Shown here piece by piece: positions 1 to 6,837 of a stretch of 7,752 nucleotides of DNA. The notes beneath the pieces were generated by a model. That model did not search any database. It was not told where the DNA came from and saw nothing but the letters and a program-made list of their open reading frames with translations. Position 1 is the stretch's first letter. Each line of letters opens with the position of its first letter. This DNA comes from Candidatus Pollutiaquabacter sp. (lineage in GTDB: Bacteria; Bacteroidota; Bacteroidia; AKYH767-A; 2013-40CM-41-45). Made by a program: the position numbers and the translations under genes. Where the stretch lies: assembly GCA_903854075.1 (NCBI GenBank), contig CAINVI010000252.1, positions 1 to 7,752 on the forward strand. The letters are read 5' to 3'.

Positions 1-125
1 ATATAAGTATGCGAAATGAACAGAAACTGCTCGTGGAATTCCGGTGAAGGCAGATCAACCTTACACGGCTCACATCCTGAAAATAAAAGCAACACCGCCG
101 GTAGCAAAATCCACATCTTGATCAT
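1..125 (-). CDS. Putative lipoprotein, N-terminal part only (runs off the window)
   Basis: Reading the minus strand from ATG at 125 gives 41 open codons to the window edge. The protein begins MIKMWILLPAVLLLFSGCEP: two lysine-free residues around a single Lys, a hydrophobic stretch, then a lipobox-like LFSGC with the acceptor Cys at residue 18. This is the pattern of a type II signal peptide, so the mature protein is probably a lipid-anchored envelope protein. In-frame ATGs also exist at 143 and 116. I chose 125 because it gives the most compact lipoprotein signal; starting at 143 would put acidic Asp before the hydrophobic core. After the Cys the chain continues CKVDLPSPEF and is cut after about 23 mature residues, too little to name a family. 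It is transcribed away from sdhC. Phe at position -3 of the lipobox is less usual than Leu, Ala or Ser, which lowers confidence somewhat. Confidence 0.55.
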   Translation of the reverse strand, partial: MIKMWILLPAVLLLFSGCEPCKVDLPSPEFHEQFLFISHTY

Positions 126-302
126 GCCGTCAAAGTTAGCCATTTGGACCCCTTGCAATTGGAGGTGAATTTCCTGCCGACTCTTATGTGTTGATAATCA
201 ATCTATTCCAAAACATGAACTTTGTCAGGGTTGACGTCCTCCGCCATGAATTTATCGGGTGAATGAGCGGCCTGTTTTTAGCTGTAAAATGCGCGTTTTC
301 CT

Positions 303-333
303 TTTGATTTCAGCCTTTTCAAAGCTACATTTG
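303..333 (+). promoter_or_regulatory. Bacteroidota-type promoter for the sdhCAB operon
   Basis: TTTG at 303-306 is followed after exactly 19 bases by TACATTTG at 326-333, which matches the TAnnTTTG -7 element fully. This layout (TTTG or TTG at about -33, about 19 bases, TAnnTTTG) is the known promoter form of the Bacteroidota major sigma factor. Transcription would begin near 338-341, giving a leader of about 95 bases before the preferred sdhC start at 434. The call rests on motif match and spacing only. The region is A/T-rich enough that chance cannot be excluded. Confidence 0.6.
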
Positions 334-351
334 TTCTCCGTTGACCGACAA
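320..351 (-). promoter_or_regulatory. Possible divergent promoter for the upstream lipoprotein gene
   Basis: On the minus strand TAGCTTTG (327 down to 320) is a perfect TAnnTTTG element. It overlaps the plus-strand TACATTTG (326-333) by two bases. A minus-strand TTG lies at 351-349, 21 bases upstream of it, within the tolerated range but without the fuller TTTG. A start here would give the lipoprotein gene a leader of roughly 190 bases, which is long. Either this is a real back-to-back promoter or the CAAA-N6-TTTG arrangement is a coincidence. Confidence 0.3.
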
Positions 352-433
352 CTTTCTTCCTTCGGAATTGTTAATCCTTAGCCGGGAAAGTTCGTTCATC
401 GAGTATCAGTTCAACGCCAATTATTCTTCGCTT

Positions 434-1123
434 ATGATCGCATCGCTGCGCATGTTTTACTCTTCTGTCGGCCGCAAACTGGTGATGGCCATGACAGGTT
501 TGTTTCTTTGTTTCTTCCTGCTGGAACATCTGTACGGTAACCTGCTGTTGTACAAAATGGATGGAGGCAAGGCCTTCAACGAATACGGGGAATTTCTGGT
601 AGGGAACATTATTATTCGTACCGTAGAGTTCGCGTTATTCGGCGGGATTATTCTTCACATCATTGACGGACTGTACCTGACGTATTCCAACAAGAAAGCT
701 CGCCCGGTGCGTTACGCAGTCAACCAGCAAAGTAAGAACAGCACCTGGTTTTCCCGTAATATGGGACTCACCGGTTCAGTGATATTTATTTTCTTAGTCG
801 TTCATCTTCGCACGTTCTTCGTACCACACCGTATTCTCGGCGCTGAATCTTCCATGGCACATGATGTTGCATCAGCCTTCCAGTCCGGCATGTATGCTTC
901 ATTGTACGTGGCAGCTATGCTGTTGTTGGGAGCACATCTTAATCATGGCTTTCAGTCGGCTTTTCAAACGTTGGGCTGGAATAACCACAAGTATGCAAGC
1001 GCAATAAAAACAGCAGGAACATTGTATGCACTTCTCATTGCGCTAGGTTTCTCTTCCTTCCCGATTTTCTTCCACTTCGACATCATGGGTGTCGCATCGA
1101 ATATCCTTCACACCACACTCTGA
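434..1123 (+). CDS. sdhC: Succinate dehydrogenase cytochrome b subunit, di-haem type B
   Basis: This is the membrane anchor of succinate:quinone oxidoreductase. It binds haem b and carries electrons from the iron-sulfur subunit to the quinone, probably menaquinone in this phylum. From ATG 434 the protein has 229 residues, the usual length for the single-anchor type B subunit, and no separate sdhD follows. It opens with the family pattern SSVGRKLVMAMTGLF (10-24) and has about five hydrophobic segments: roughly 15-40, 58-84, 112-130, 152-172 and 192-214. Candidate haem ligands are H32 (in EHLYGN), H75 (ILHIIDG), H124 (VVHLR) and H168 (AHLNHGFQSAF), which fits two haems. The reading frame is open back to TTG 341, but a start there would sit on the predicted transcription start and add a non-family N-terminus. 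ATG 452 is a second possible start. sdhA begins 25 bases after the stop. Family assignment is very sure; the exact start is less so. Confidence 0.92.
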   Translation: MIASLRMFYSSVGRKLVMAMTGLFLCFFLLEHLYGNLLLYKMDGGKAFNEYGEFLVGNIIIRTVEFALFGGIILHIIDGLYLTYSNKKARPVRYAVNQQSKNSTWFSRNMGLTGSVIFIFLVVHLRTFFVPHRILGAESSMAHDVASAFQSGMYASLYVAAMLLLGAHLNHGFQSAFQTLGWNNHKYASAIKTAGTLYALLIALGFSSFPIFFHFDIMGVASNILHTTL

Positions 1124-1148
1124 TTAAAAGTCAACGGAATAAGTAATT

Positions 1149-3077
1149 ATGGCATCATCACCTAAATTGAATTCCCGCATTCCGGAAGGTTCGCTTGAAA
1201 ACAAGTGGACACACCTCAAGTCAACAGTACGGCTTGTCAGCCCGGCCAACAAACGCCGACTTGATGTGATAGTCGTTGGAACCGGTCTTGCCGGTGCCTC
1301 TGCGGCTGCCAGTCTTGCCGAGCTGGGATATAACGTGAAAGCATTTTGTTTTCAGGATAGTCCGCGCCGTGCACACTCTATTGCTGCACAAGGCGGAATC
1401 AATGCTGCGAAAAATTATCAGAACGACGGCGACTCTACGTTCCGTCTTTTTTACGATACCGTAAAAGGCGGCGACTACCGTGCGCGTGAGGCAAACGTCT
1501 ATCGTTTGGCGGAAGTGAGTGCGAACATTATCGATCAGTGTGTGGCGCAAGGGGTTCCGTTCGCCCGCGAATACGGTGGTTTGCTCGATAACCGTTCTTT
1601 CGGTGGCGTTCAGGTCTCTCGTACGTTTTATGCTCGTGGCCAGACCGGTCAGCAATTGTTGTTGGGTGCTTACAGCGCTCTCGAACGTCAGGTCGCTAAA
1701 GGAGCTGTTAAAATGTATGCTCGCCACGAGATGGTCGAATTGGTTGTCATCGATGGCAAAGCCCGTGGTATCATTGCAAAAAATCTGGTTACCGGCGAAC
1801 TCGAGCGTCACTTTGGTCACGCTGTATTGTTGTGTTCCGGCGGTTATGGAAACGTCTTCTATCTTTCTACTAACGCCATGGGCAGTAATGTTACCGCGGC
1901 TTGGAAAGCGCATAAAAAAGGAGCCTTCTTCGGAAATCCTTGTTTCACACAGATTCACCCGACGTGTATTCCGGTGAGTGGTGATTATCAATCCAAACTT
2001 ACCTTGATGTCGGAGTCGTTGCGTAACGACGGCCGCGTCTGGGTGCCTAAAGCAGTCGGCGACAAGCGCAAGCCGGAAGATATTTCGGAAGAAGAACGTG
2101 ACTATTACCTGGAGCGTCGCTATCCGGCGTTCGGAAATCTTGTTCCGCGTGACGTCGCTTCACGTGCTGCCAAACAGGCGTGCGACGAAGGTCGCGGTGT
2201 TGGTCCATCCGGTCTGGCGGTTTATCTCGATTTCCGTGATGCGATCAATCGTCTGGGACAAAACGTCATCAGTGCCCGTTATGGTAACCTCTTTGAAATG
2301 TATGAGAAGATTACCGGCGAGGATCCTTACAAAACGCCAATGCGTATTTATCCGGCTGTTCACTACACGATGGGTGGACTTTGGGTTGATTATAATTTGA
2401 TGACTACGGTTCCCGGTTTGTATGCACTCGGCGAAGCAAACTTCTCTGATCACGGTGCAAATCGTTTGGGGGCTTCTGCCCTCATGCAAGGATTGGCCGA
2501 TGGTTACTTTGTAATTCCGTACACCCTCGGTGAATACCTGGCGGACGATATCCGCACGACGGCGATACCAACAACGCATCCAGCTTTCGACGAAGCCGAA
2601 AAAGCTGTTCATGAACGTACGCAAAAACTGATGGGCATTAACGGTAAGCAAACTGTCGAAGACCTTCACAAGAAACTTGGTCGTATCATCTGGGATTACT
2701 GCGGGATGTCGCGCACAGAAGAAGGACTCAAGAAGGCGCTTGGTATGGTCCTTGACCTGAAGAAAGAATTCTGGACGGATGTTCGTATTCCGGGCGCTGT
2801 CGATGAATTCAATCCTGAGTTAGACAAAGCAGGCCGTGTAGCTGACTTTATCGAACTCGGTGAATTGATGATCCGTGACGCGTTGATGCGTAATGAATCT
2901 TGCGGCGGTCACTTCCGTGAGGAGTCGCAGACCGAAGACGGTGAGGCGAAACGTGACGATGAGAATTTCGCATTCGTTGCTGCGTGGGAATACACCGGCG
3001 ACGGAGCAGAGCCGTCCTTACACAAAGAAGAATTGACATTCGAAGTCGTACATCCGACTCAACGTTCGTATAAATGA
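1149..3077 (+). CDS. sdhA: Succinate dehydrogenase flavoprotein subunit
   Basis: This is the catalytic subunit, which oxidises succinate to fumarate at a covalently bound FAD on the cytoplasmic face of the membrane. The 642 residues match the Bacteroidota/Bacillus-like type B length. The Rossmann FAD motif VVGTGLAGASAAASL spans 42-56. RRAHSIAAQGGIN (73-85) contains H76, the expected site of covalent FAD attachment. Active-site positions known in the family are visible: H270 in QIHPT, R334 in PRDVASRA, H405 in AVHYTMGG, and R439 in GANRLGAS near the FAD. The C-terminal helical domain (about 480-590) ends in the type B pattern RNESCGGHFREES (581-593). It lies between sdhC (25-base gap) and sdhB (59-base gap) in one transcription unit. 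By sequence alone it could work as a fumarate reductase, since the two enzymes share all these residues; the gene order and family resemblance favour succinate dehydrogenase. Confidence 0.96.
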   Translation: MASSPKLNSRIPEGSLENKWTHLKSTVRLVSPANKRRLDVIVVGTGLAGASAAASLAELGYNVKAFCFQDSPRRAHSIAAQGGINAAKNYQNDGDSTFRLFYDTVKGGDYRAREANVYRLAEVSANIIDQCVAQGVPFAREYGGLLDNRSFGGVQVSRTFYARGQTGQQLLLGAYSALERQVAKGAVKMYARHEMVELVVIDGKARGIIAKNLVTGELERHFGHAVLLCSGGYGNVFYLSTNAMGSNVTAAWKAHKKGAFFGNPCFTQIHPTCIPVSGDYQSKLTLMSESLRNDGRVWVPKAVGDKRKPEDISEEERDYYLERRYPAFGNLVPRDVASRAAKQACDEGRGVGPSGLAVYLDFRDAINRLGQNVISARYGNLFEMYEKITGEDPYKTPMRIYPAVHYTMGGLWVDYNLMTTVPGLYALGEANFSDHGANRLGASALMQGLADGYFVIPYTLGEYLADDIRTTAIPTTHPAFDEAEKAVHERTQKLMGINGKQTVEDLHKKLGRIIWDYCGMSRTEEGLKKALGMVLDLKKEFWTDVRIPGAVDEFNPELDKAGRVADFIELGELMIRDALMRNESCGGHFREESQTEDGEAKRDDENFAFVAAWEYTGDGAEPSLHKEELTFEVVHPTQRSYK

Positions 3078-3136
3078 TCCATCCCGGAACGGCTGTGTTA
3101 AAAATCAATGCAGCACTACCGGACAACTGAGTAACT

Positions 3137-3895
3137 ATGGCTGAAAGCATTAACCTCAAGCTGAAAATCTGGAGACAGCGGAATACCAAAGATTCCGGTC
3201 ACTTTGAAACATATGATATGCCGGGCGTGAGTACCCACATGTCTTTTCTGGAAATGATGGACGTACTCAACGATCGTCTGATCCGTGACGGAAAAGATCC
3301 TGTGGCCTTCGACCACGATTGTCGGGAAGGTATCTGCGGCATGTGTAGTATGTACATTAACGGTCGTGCGCATGGACCGCTGAAAGGCACCACTACCTGT
3401 CAGTTGCATATGCGTCATTTCTCGGACGGAGAAACCATCACTATTGAGCCGTGGAGAGCTTCGGCATTTCCGGTCATCAAGGATCTGGTGGTTAATCGTT
3501 CGGCGTTCGACAAAATCATTGCTGCCGGAGGATATATTTCCGTGAATACCGGTAATGCACCGGATGCGAATTCATTGCCGGTCGAAAAGGTGAAAGCCGA
3601 CGAAGCGTTTGATGCAGCAGCCTGCATTGGTTGTGGCGCTTGCGTAGCGACGTGTAAGAATGCATCCGGCATGTTGTTTCTCTCCGCGAAAGTATCTCAC
3701 TTGGCCTTGTTGCCACAAGGTGAGCCGGAGCGCAAAGAGCGTGTGATGCGAATGATTGACGCACACGACGAAGCGGGGTTGGGTTCATGTACGAATACCG
3801 GCGCCTGCGAAGCAGAGTGTCCTAAGGAAATTTCTATCAGTCACATTGCCCGACTGAACCGCGAATACCTTCGCGCCGGAATGAGCCAGGAATAG
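3137..3895 (+). CDS. sdhB: Succinate dehydrogenase iron-sulfur subunit
   Basis: This 252-residue subunit passes electrons from FAD to the membrane haems through three iron-sulfur clusters. The N-terminal ferredoxin domain (about 1-110) carries the [2Fe-2S] cysteines C62, C67, C70 (in DCREGICGMC) and C88. The C-terminal helical domain has CIGCGACVATC, with C163, C166, C169 and C173, and SCTNTGACEAECP, with C218, C224 and C228. By analogy with the E. coli enzyme, C163, C166, C169 and C228 hold the [4Fe-4S] cluster, and C173, C218 and C224 the [3Fe-4S] cluster. No ligand is missing. The start at 3137 is followed by a typical INLKLKIWRQ beta strand. It is the last gene of the operon, 59 bases after sdhA, and is followed within 21 bases of the stop by a strong terminator. 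Confidence 0.96.
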   Translation: MAESINLKLKIWRQRNTKDSGHFETYDMPGVSTHMSFLEMMDVLNDRLIRDGKDPVAFDHDCREGICGMCSMYINGRAHGPLKGTTTCQLHMRHFSDGETITIEPWRASAFPVIKDLVVNRSAFDKIIAAGGYISVNTGNAPDANSLPVEKVKADEAFDAAACIGCGACVATCKNASGMLFLSAKVSHLALLPQGEPERKERVMRMIDAHDEAGLGSCTNTGACEAECPKEISISHIARLNREYLRAGMSQE

Positions 3896-3915
3896 TAACT
3901 CAAATTAAATAGAAC

Positions 3916-3950
3916 AAAAAAAGCCCGATGAATTTTCACCGGGCTTTTTT
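3916..3950. terminator. Bidirectional intrinsic terminator between sdhB and the convergent cytochrome gene
   Basis: The stem GCCCG (3923-3927) / CGGGC (3940-3944) continues, after one A-C mismatch, with TGA (3929-3931) / TCA (3936-3938) around an ATTT loop. It is flanked by seven A (3916-3922) and six T (3945-3950). The same hairpin therefore has a U-run on either strand and can end both the plus-strand sdh transcript and the minus-strand transcript whose last stop codon is at 3972. Confidence 0.9.
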
Positions 3951-3971
3951 ATGGACCTATAAGAAAGCGGA

Positions 3972-4391
3972 TCAATTCGGTATCAGCAGTTTTTTAATGC
4001 GTCCAACCGGTCCCGGGCAATGTTGTGAATGACAGGCCAGGCAGGTGTTGACGACATTGTTGTAGCTGTCGACTTGATCTGCGGGCTTGGCGGAAACAAA
4101 AGATTTCACAGCACTGATGTAGACATTGGCGAATACATCGTAACTGGACATCTTTGTTTCGTTGTCCGTGGGTTTGGCCGTATAGATCTTATCGAATTCT
4201 TTCGGATACGTGCCTTTGTATTTGCCGTTCAGTACTGCAGGACGAGCATCGGACAACTGCTTCTCCATTTTGCGCATAAGCAAAGAGAGCTCGCTAGAGC
4301 CATTAGGATTATTGTCTTGCTGAACGGTAAAAGCGCTGGACAGCGTGATGATCGCTGCCAGAAGTACGAGTGCAATGGTTCGATTATTCAT
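3972..4391 (-). CDS. Small exported c-type cytochrome, possibly class II-like
   Basis: The protein has 139 residues. An N-terminal signal peptide (NNRTIALVLLAAIITLSSA, residues 2-20) points to export. A single haem attachment site, CLACH (C117, C120, H121), lies near the C-terminus and is followed by HCPGPVGRIKKL. The sequence between looks mainly helical. A C-terminal CxxCH after a helical body is the layout of class II cytochromes (c'/c556), where the other axial ligand, if any, is a Met in the first helix; M39 and M42 in LLMRKMEKQL are candidates. That fold assignment is my inference. The start ATG at 4391 lies inside the end of the upstream DUF4920 gene, with an 8-base overlap (ATGAATAA). 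An earlier in-frame ATG at 4415 would spoil the signal peptide and deepen the overlap. Electron partner and role are unknown. Confidence 0.8.
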   Translation of the reverse strand: MNNRTIALVLLAAIITLSSAFTVQQDNNPNGSSELSLLMRKMEKQLSDARPAVLNGKYKGTYPKEFDKIYTAKPTDNETKMSSYDVFANVYISAVKSFVSAKPADQVDSYNNVVNTCLACHSQHCPGPVGRIKKLLIPN

Positions 4392-4845
4392 AAAGTAGAA
4401 CACCTGACGCCTCAAAGGTCAGTTCTTTTTCAGGGTCAACAATTTTTTCGATTTCAGCTTTAGATTTACCGGCATCTTCAGCATAATGACGCAACTGATC
4501 TACCGGAGTTACTTCGATAAAAGCAACGCCATCCATGATCAGTTTTTTGCCACTGCAATCTTTAGGAACAAAAAATCCGTAATCTTTGAAATGAACCATC
4601 ATGGTTTTTCCGTCGCCCATGTCCATCTTCATCCAGCAACCTTTCTTCTGGCAAACGGACTGAACAGTTCCGGACACTTTCAAGTTCACCTTTTCGCCTT
4701 CGGTGACCATATCCGGTAGTTTTTTAATGTCTACTGCACCATCCGCAGTAATAGTTTCGCCATACGAGGTAACCTTGGCGGATTGTCCGAAAACAGTTGC
4801 CGTAAACAACCATGTTAATGCGGACGCGAGGAGAAGCTTTTTCAT
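4384..4845 (-). CDS. Exported DUF4920 family protein
   Basis: The protein has 153 residues from ATG 4845 and starts with a signal peptide, MKKLLLASALTWLFTATVFG, with likely cleavage next to Q21; it is expected in the periplasm or envelope. The mature part (SYGETI at 27-32; VNLKVSGTVQSVCQKKGCWM at 53-72; VHFKDYGFFVPKD at 84-96) matches what I know of DUF4920, a family of unknown function common in Bacteroidota and looking like a small beta-barrel. Three cysteines, C65, C70 and C97, with the Met-rich patch WMKMDM (71-76) and TMM (81-83), could bind copper or another soft metal or form a disulfide; this is inference. The frame is open back to ATG 4914, but that start would bury the signal peptide behind 23 residues. 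The gene leads a two-gene unit with the downstream cytochrome, and its stop overlaps that start. Confidence 0.82.
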   Translation of the reverse strand: MKKLLLASALTWLFTATVFGQSAKVTSYGETITADGAVDIKKLPDMVTEGEKVNLKVSGTVQSVCQKKGCWMKMDMGDGKTMMVHFKDYGFFVPKDCSGKKLIMDGVAFIEVTPVDQLRHYAEDAGKSKAEIEKIVDPEKELTFEASGVLLYE

Positions 4846-4862
4846 GCTGAAATTAGTTTCTG

Positions 4863-4896
4863 CAAATATAGGAATCGGTGACAATAACCGGGCCAA
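4863..4896 (-). promoter_or_regulatory. Possible Bacteroidota-type promoter for the DUF4920-cytochrome pair
   Basis: On the minus strand TATATTTG (4870 down to 4863) matches TAnnTTTG fully. A TTG at 4896-4894 lies 23 bases upstream, the outer edge of usual spacing. Transcription would begin around 4855-4858, leaving a leader of about 10-13 bases before ATG 4845. The short leader supports the choice of 4845 rather than 4914 as the start, because 4914 lies upstream of this element. The -33 match is weak. Confidence 0.45.
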
Positions 4897-4943
4897 CTGG
4901 CTACCAGCGTTCATACTCCGCTCATCTTTTGTACCTTTAAAGT

Positions 4944-6782
4944 GTGAAATCTGTCATTCTACCCGTTTTTTTGTTAATCTTCATTAACACTTCAACCGCT
5001 ATGCCTGTGCAAGATCCTCATTCTTTTGCCGACCCCGCCGTTGCGGTAATGACACACCTGCAACTTGACCTCACGGTCGATTTCGAAAAACATAAGCTGC
5101 ACGGTACGGCAGCAATTCGGTATCAGGCAACACCGTCTTCGCGTGAGCTGATAGTGGATACGCGCGGATTGACGATTCATCGTGTGACCAGTGTTGGAGA
5201 TACTTTGCATGAATTAAAGTATCACTTGGATGCGGAAGTACCGTTCTTAGGACAGGCACTTCACATTCCGCTGGATGCTCTTCAAGGAGAAATCCTGATA
5301 GAGTATACAACATCACCGGATGCTGCGGCCTTACAATGGTTGTTACCGCAGCAGACCGCCGGTAAAAAGCAGCCGTTTCTCTTCAGCCAGTCGCAGGCGA
5401 TTCTAGCTCGTACTTGGGCGCCGGTACAGGATAGTCCGGGGATACGATTCACGTACGAAGCACGTTTGAAAGTGCCGGCTGATCTCATGGCGGTCATGAG
5501 CGCGGAGAATCCGATGGTGAAAAATGACAGCGGCGTTTATACGTTCAGCATGAAGCAGCCCATACCGGCGTATTTGTTAGCGATAGCTGTCGGAGATATT
5601 GCTTTTATGTCGCTGGATAATCGCAGCGGAGTATATGCTGAGCCGGTGCTGTTGGAGCGTGCCGCCAATGAATTCGCTGAACTTCCCAACATGATTGCGG
5701 CTGCGGAACAATTATATGGTCCGTATGCCTGGGGACGCTACGATCTTATTGTTCTTCCTCCCAGTTTCCCCTTCGGTGGCATGGAAAATCCACGGCTTAC
5801 CTTCGCAACGCCGACTATCATTGCCGGCGACCGGTCACTCACCACACTTGTCGCGCATGAATTGGCGCACTCCTGGAGCGGTAACCTTGTGACGAATGCT
5901 ACCTGGAACGACTTTTGGTTGAACGAGGGATTCACAGTGTATTTTGAAAACAGGATCATGGAGTCGCTCTACGGAAAAGATTTTGCCGATATGCAGCGAA
6001 AGCTGGGACAGCAGGATCTTTTTGAAACCCTGAAAGAACTCGGGGATGATAATCCGGATACGCGACTTAAACTTTCCCTCGAAGGGCGCGATCCCGATGA
6101 TGGGATGACGGATATCGCGTATGAAAAAGGGAATAATTTGTTACTGGTACTGGAAGCACATGTTGGTCGTCCGCGCTGGGATGCATTCCTGCGAAATTAT
6201 TTTCAGCGACATGCTTTCAAAACCATGACTACGGAAGATTTTCTGGTAGAATTGCGGGACTCCTTATTTGCCAATGATTCGCAAGGTTTTGAGACGTTAA
6301 AAATTAACCAATGGGTTTACGAACCCGGTTTGCCGGATAATTACATTCGTATCCGTGCTACTCGCTTCGAAGCAGTTGAAGCAGCTGTCGGCGAATGGTC
6401 CAGCGGCCGTCCGGCAACTAGTCTTTCTACCGGCACTTGGACCGCATTTGAATGGATACATTTTCTGCAAGTTCTTCCGGCCAATCTTTCAGTTACGCAA
6501 TTGCAGGAACTGGATCGTGCTTTCGGGTTTTCCAAAAGCGGGAATAACGAAATCCTGTTCAATTGGATGGAGTGCTGTTTACGCAATAATTATACAGCCA
6601 TTTATCCTGTGGTGGAGCGGTTCCTTACTGAGGTAGGTCGTAGAAAGTATGTCAAACCGTTGTTTCAGGCGCTGGTGGAAACGAATGAAGGACGCGCAGA
6701 AGCGCAGAAGATTTTTGAGATGGCGAAGGGGAATTATCACGCAATCACGCGAGAAACGGTAGAGGCAATCGTAAATAAGTAA
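4944..6782 (+). CDS. Secreted M1 family zinc aminopeptidase, leukotriene-A4-hydrolase-like
   Basis: This metallopeptidase is expected to remove N-terminal residues from peptides outside the cytoplasm. The 612 residues start with a signal peptide (KSVILPVFLLIFINTSTA, 2-19) and no lipobox. An N-terminal beta domain (about 30-225) contains FSQSQAILART (147-157), close to the substrate-site segment of leukotriene A4 hydrolase. The catalytic domain has the exopeptidase motif GGMEN (278-282), zinc site HELAH (H305, E306, H309) with third ligand E328 in NEGF, D385 in RDPDDG, and catalytic Tyr Y393 in AYEKG. The helical C-terminal domain (about 475-612) keeps R566 and K568 in GRRKYVKPLF, which match the carboxylate-binding Arg and Lys of human leukotriene A4 hydrolase as I recall it. 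The start is GTG at 4944; an in-frame stop at 4938-4940 excludes earlier starts, and the next Met (residue 20) would lose the signal. Peptide specificity cannot be read from the sequence. Confidence 0.93.
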   Translation: MKSVILPVFLLIFINTSTAMPVQDPHSFADPAVAVMTHLQLDLTVDFEKHKLHGTAAIRYQATPSSRELIVDTRGLTIHRVTSVGDTLHELKYHLDAEVPFLGQALHIPLDALQGEILIEYTTSPDAAALQWLLPQQTAGKKQPFLFSQSQAILARTWAPVQDSPGIRFTYEARLKVPADLMAVMSAENPMVKNDSGVYTFSMKQPIPAYLLAIAVGDIAFMSLDNRSGVYAEPVLLERAANEFAELPNMIAAAEQLYGPYAWGRYDLIVLPPSFPFGGMENPRLTFATPTIIAGDRSLTTLVAHELAHSWSGNLVTNATWNDFWLNEGFTVYFENRIMESLYGKDFADMQRKLGQQDLFETLKELGDDNPDTRLKLSLEGRDPDDGMTDIAYEKGNNLLLVLEAHVGRPRWDAFLRNYFQRHAFKTMTTEDFLVELRDSLFANDSQGFETLKINQWVYEPGLPDNYIRIRATRFEAVEAAVGEWSSGRPATSLSTGTWTAFEWIHFLQVLPANLSVTQLQELDRAFGFSKSGNNEILFNWMECCLRNNYTAIYPVVERFLTEVGRRKYVKPLFQALVETNEGRAEAQKIFEMAKGNYHAITRETVEAIVNK

Positions 6783-6837
6783 TATTCACATCTATTCCGA
6801 AATCTATACGGATGTTTGTCCGCTAATCATAAATACC

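Noticed and set aside
191..201. Palindrome TTGAT-A-ATCAA resembling an FNR/CRP half-site pair
   Set aside because: FNR boxes need four bases between the halves; here there is one. An 11-base palindrome in A/T-rich DNA is easily random, and it lies more than 100 bases from the predicted sdh promoter.
144..302. Search for an RNA gene, riboswitch or small gene in the sdh upstream region
   Set aside because: I found no cloverleaf, no known riboswitch core and no open frame with a credible start. The short repeat GTCA-GGGT-TGAC (224-235) is too small to interpret.
1221..1991. Long minus-strand open frame opposite sdhA (256 codons)
   Set aside because: It lies wholly inside the certain sdhA gene, and its protein has no recognisable domain or signal. 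Long antisense frames are common opposite conserved, codon-biased genes.
4029..4463. Plus-strand open frame of 144 codons over the cytochrome and DUF4920 genes
   Set aside because: The minus-strand proteins carry signal peptides, a CxxCH motif and a known family match, while the plus-strand frame has none and crosses the junction of both genes.
6788..6815. Inverted repeat ACATC / GATGT between the aminopeptidase and barrel genes as a terminator
   Set aside because: Five base pairs around an 18-base loop with no T-run does not make an intrinsic terminator.
6811..6818. GATGTTTG upstream of the barrel gene as a -7 promoter element
   Set aside because: The invariant first T is G and no TTG lies about 19 bases upstream. 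Read-through from the aminopeptidase gene explains expression just as well.
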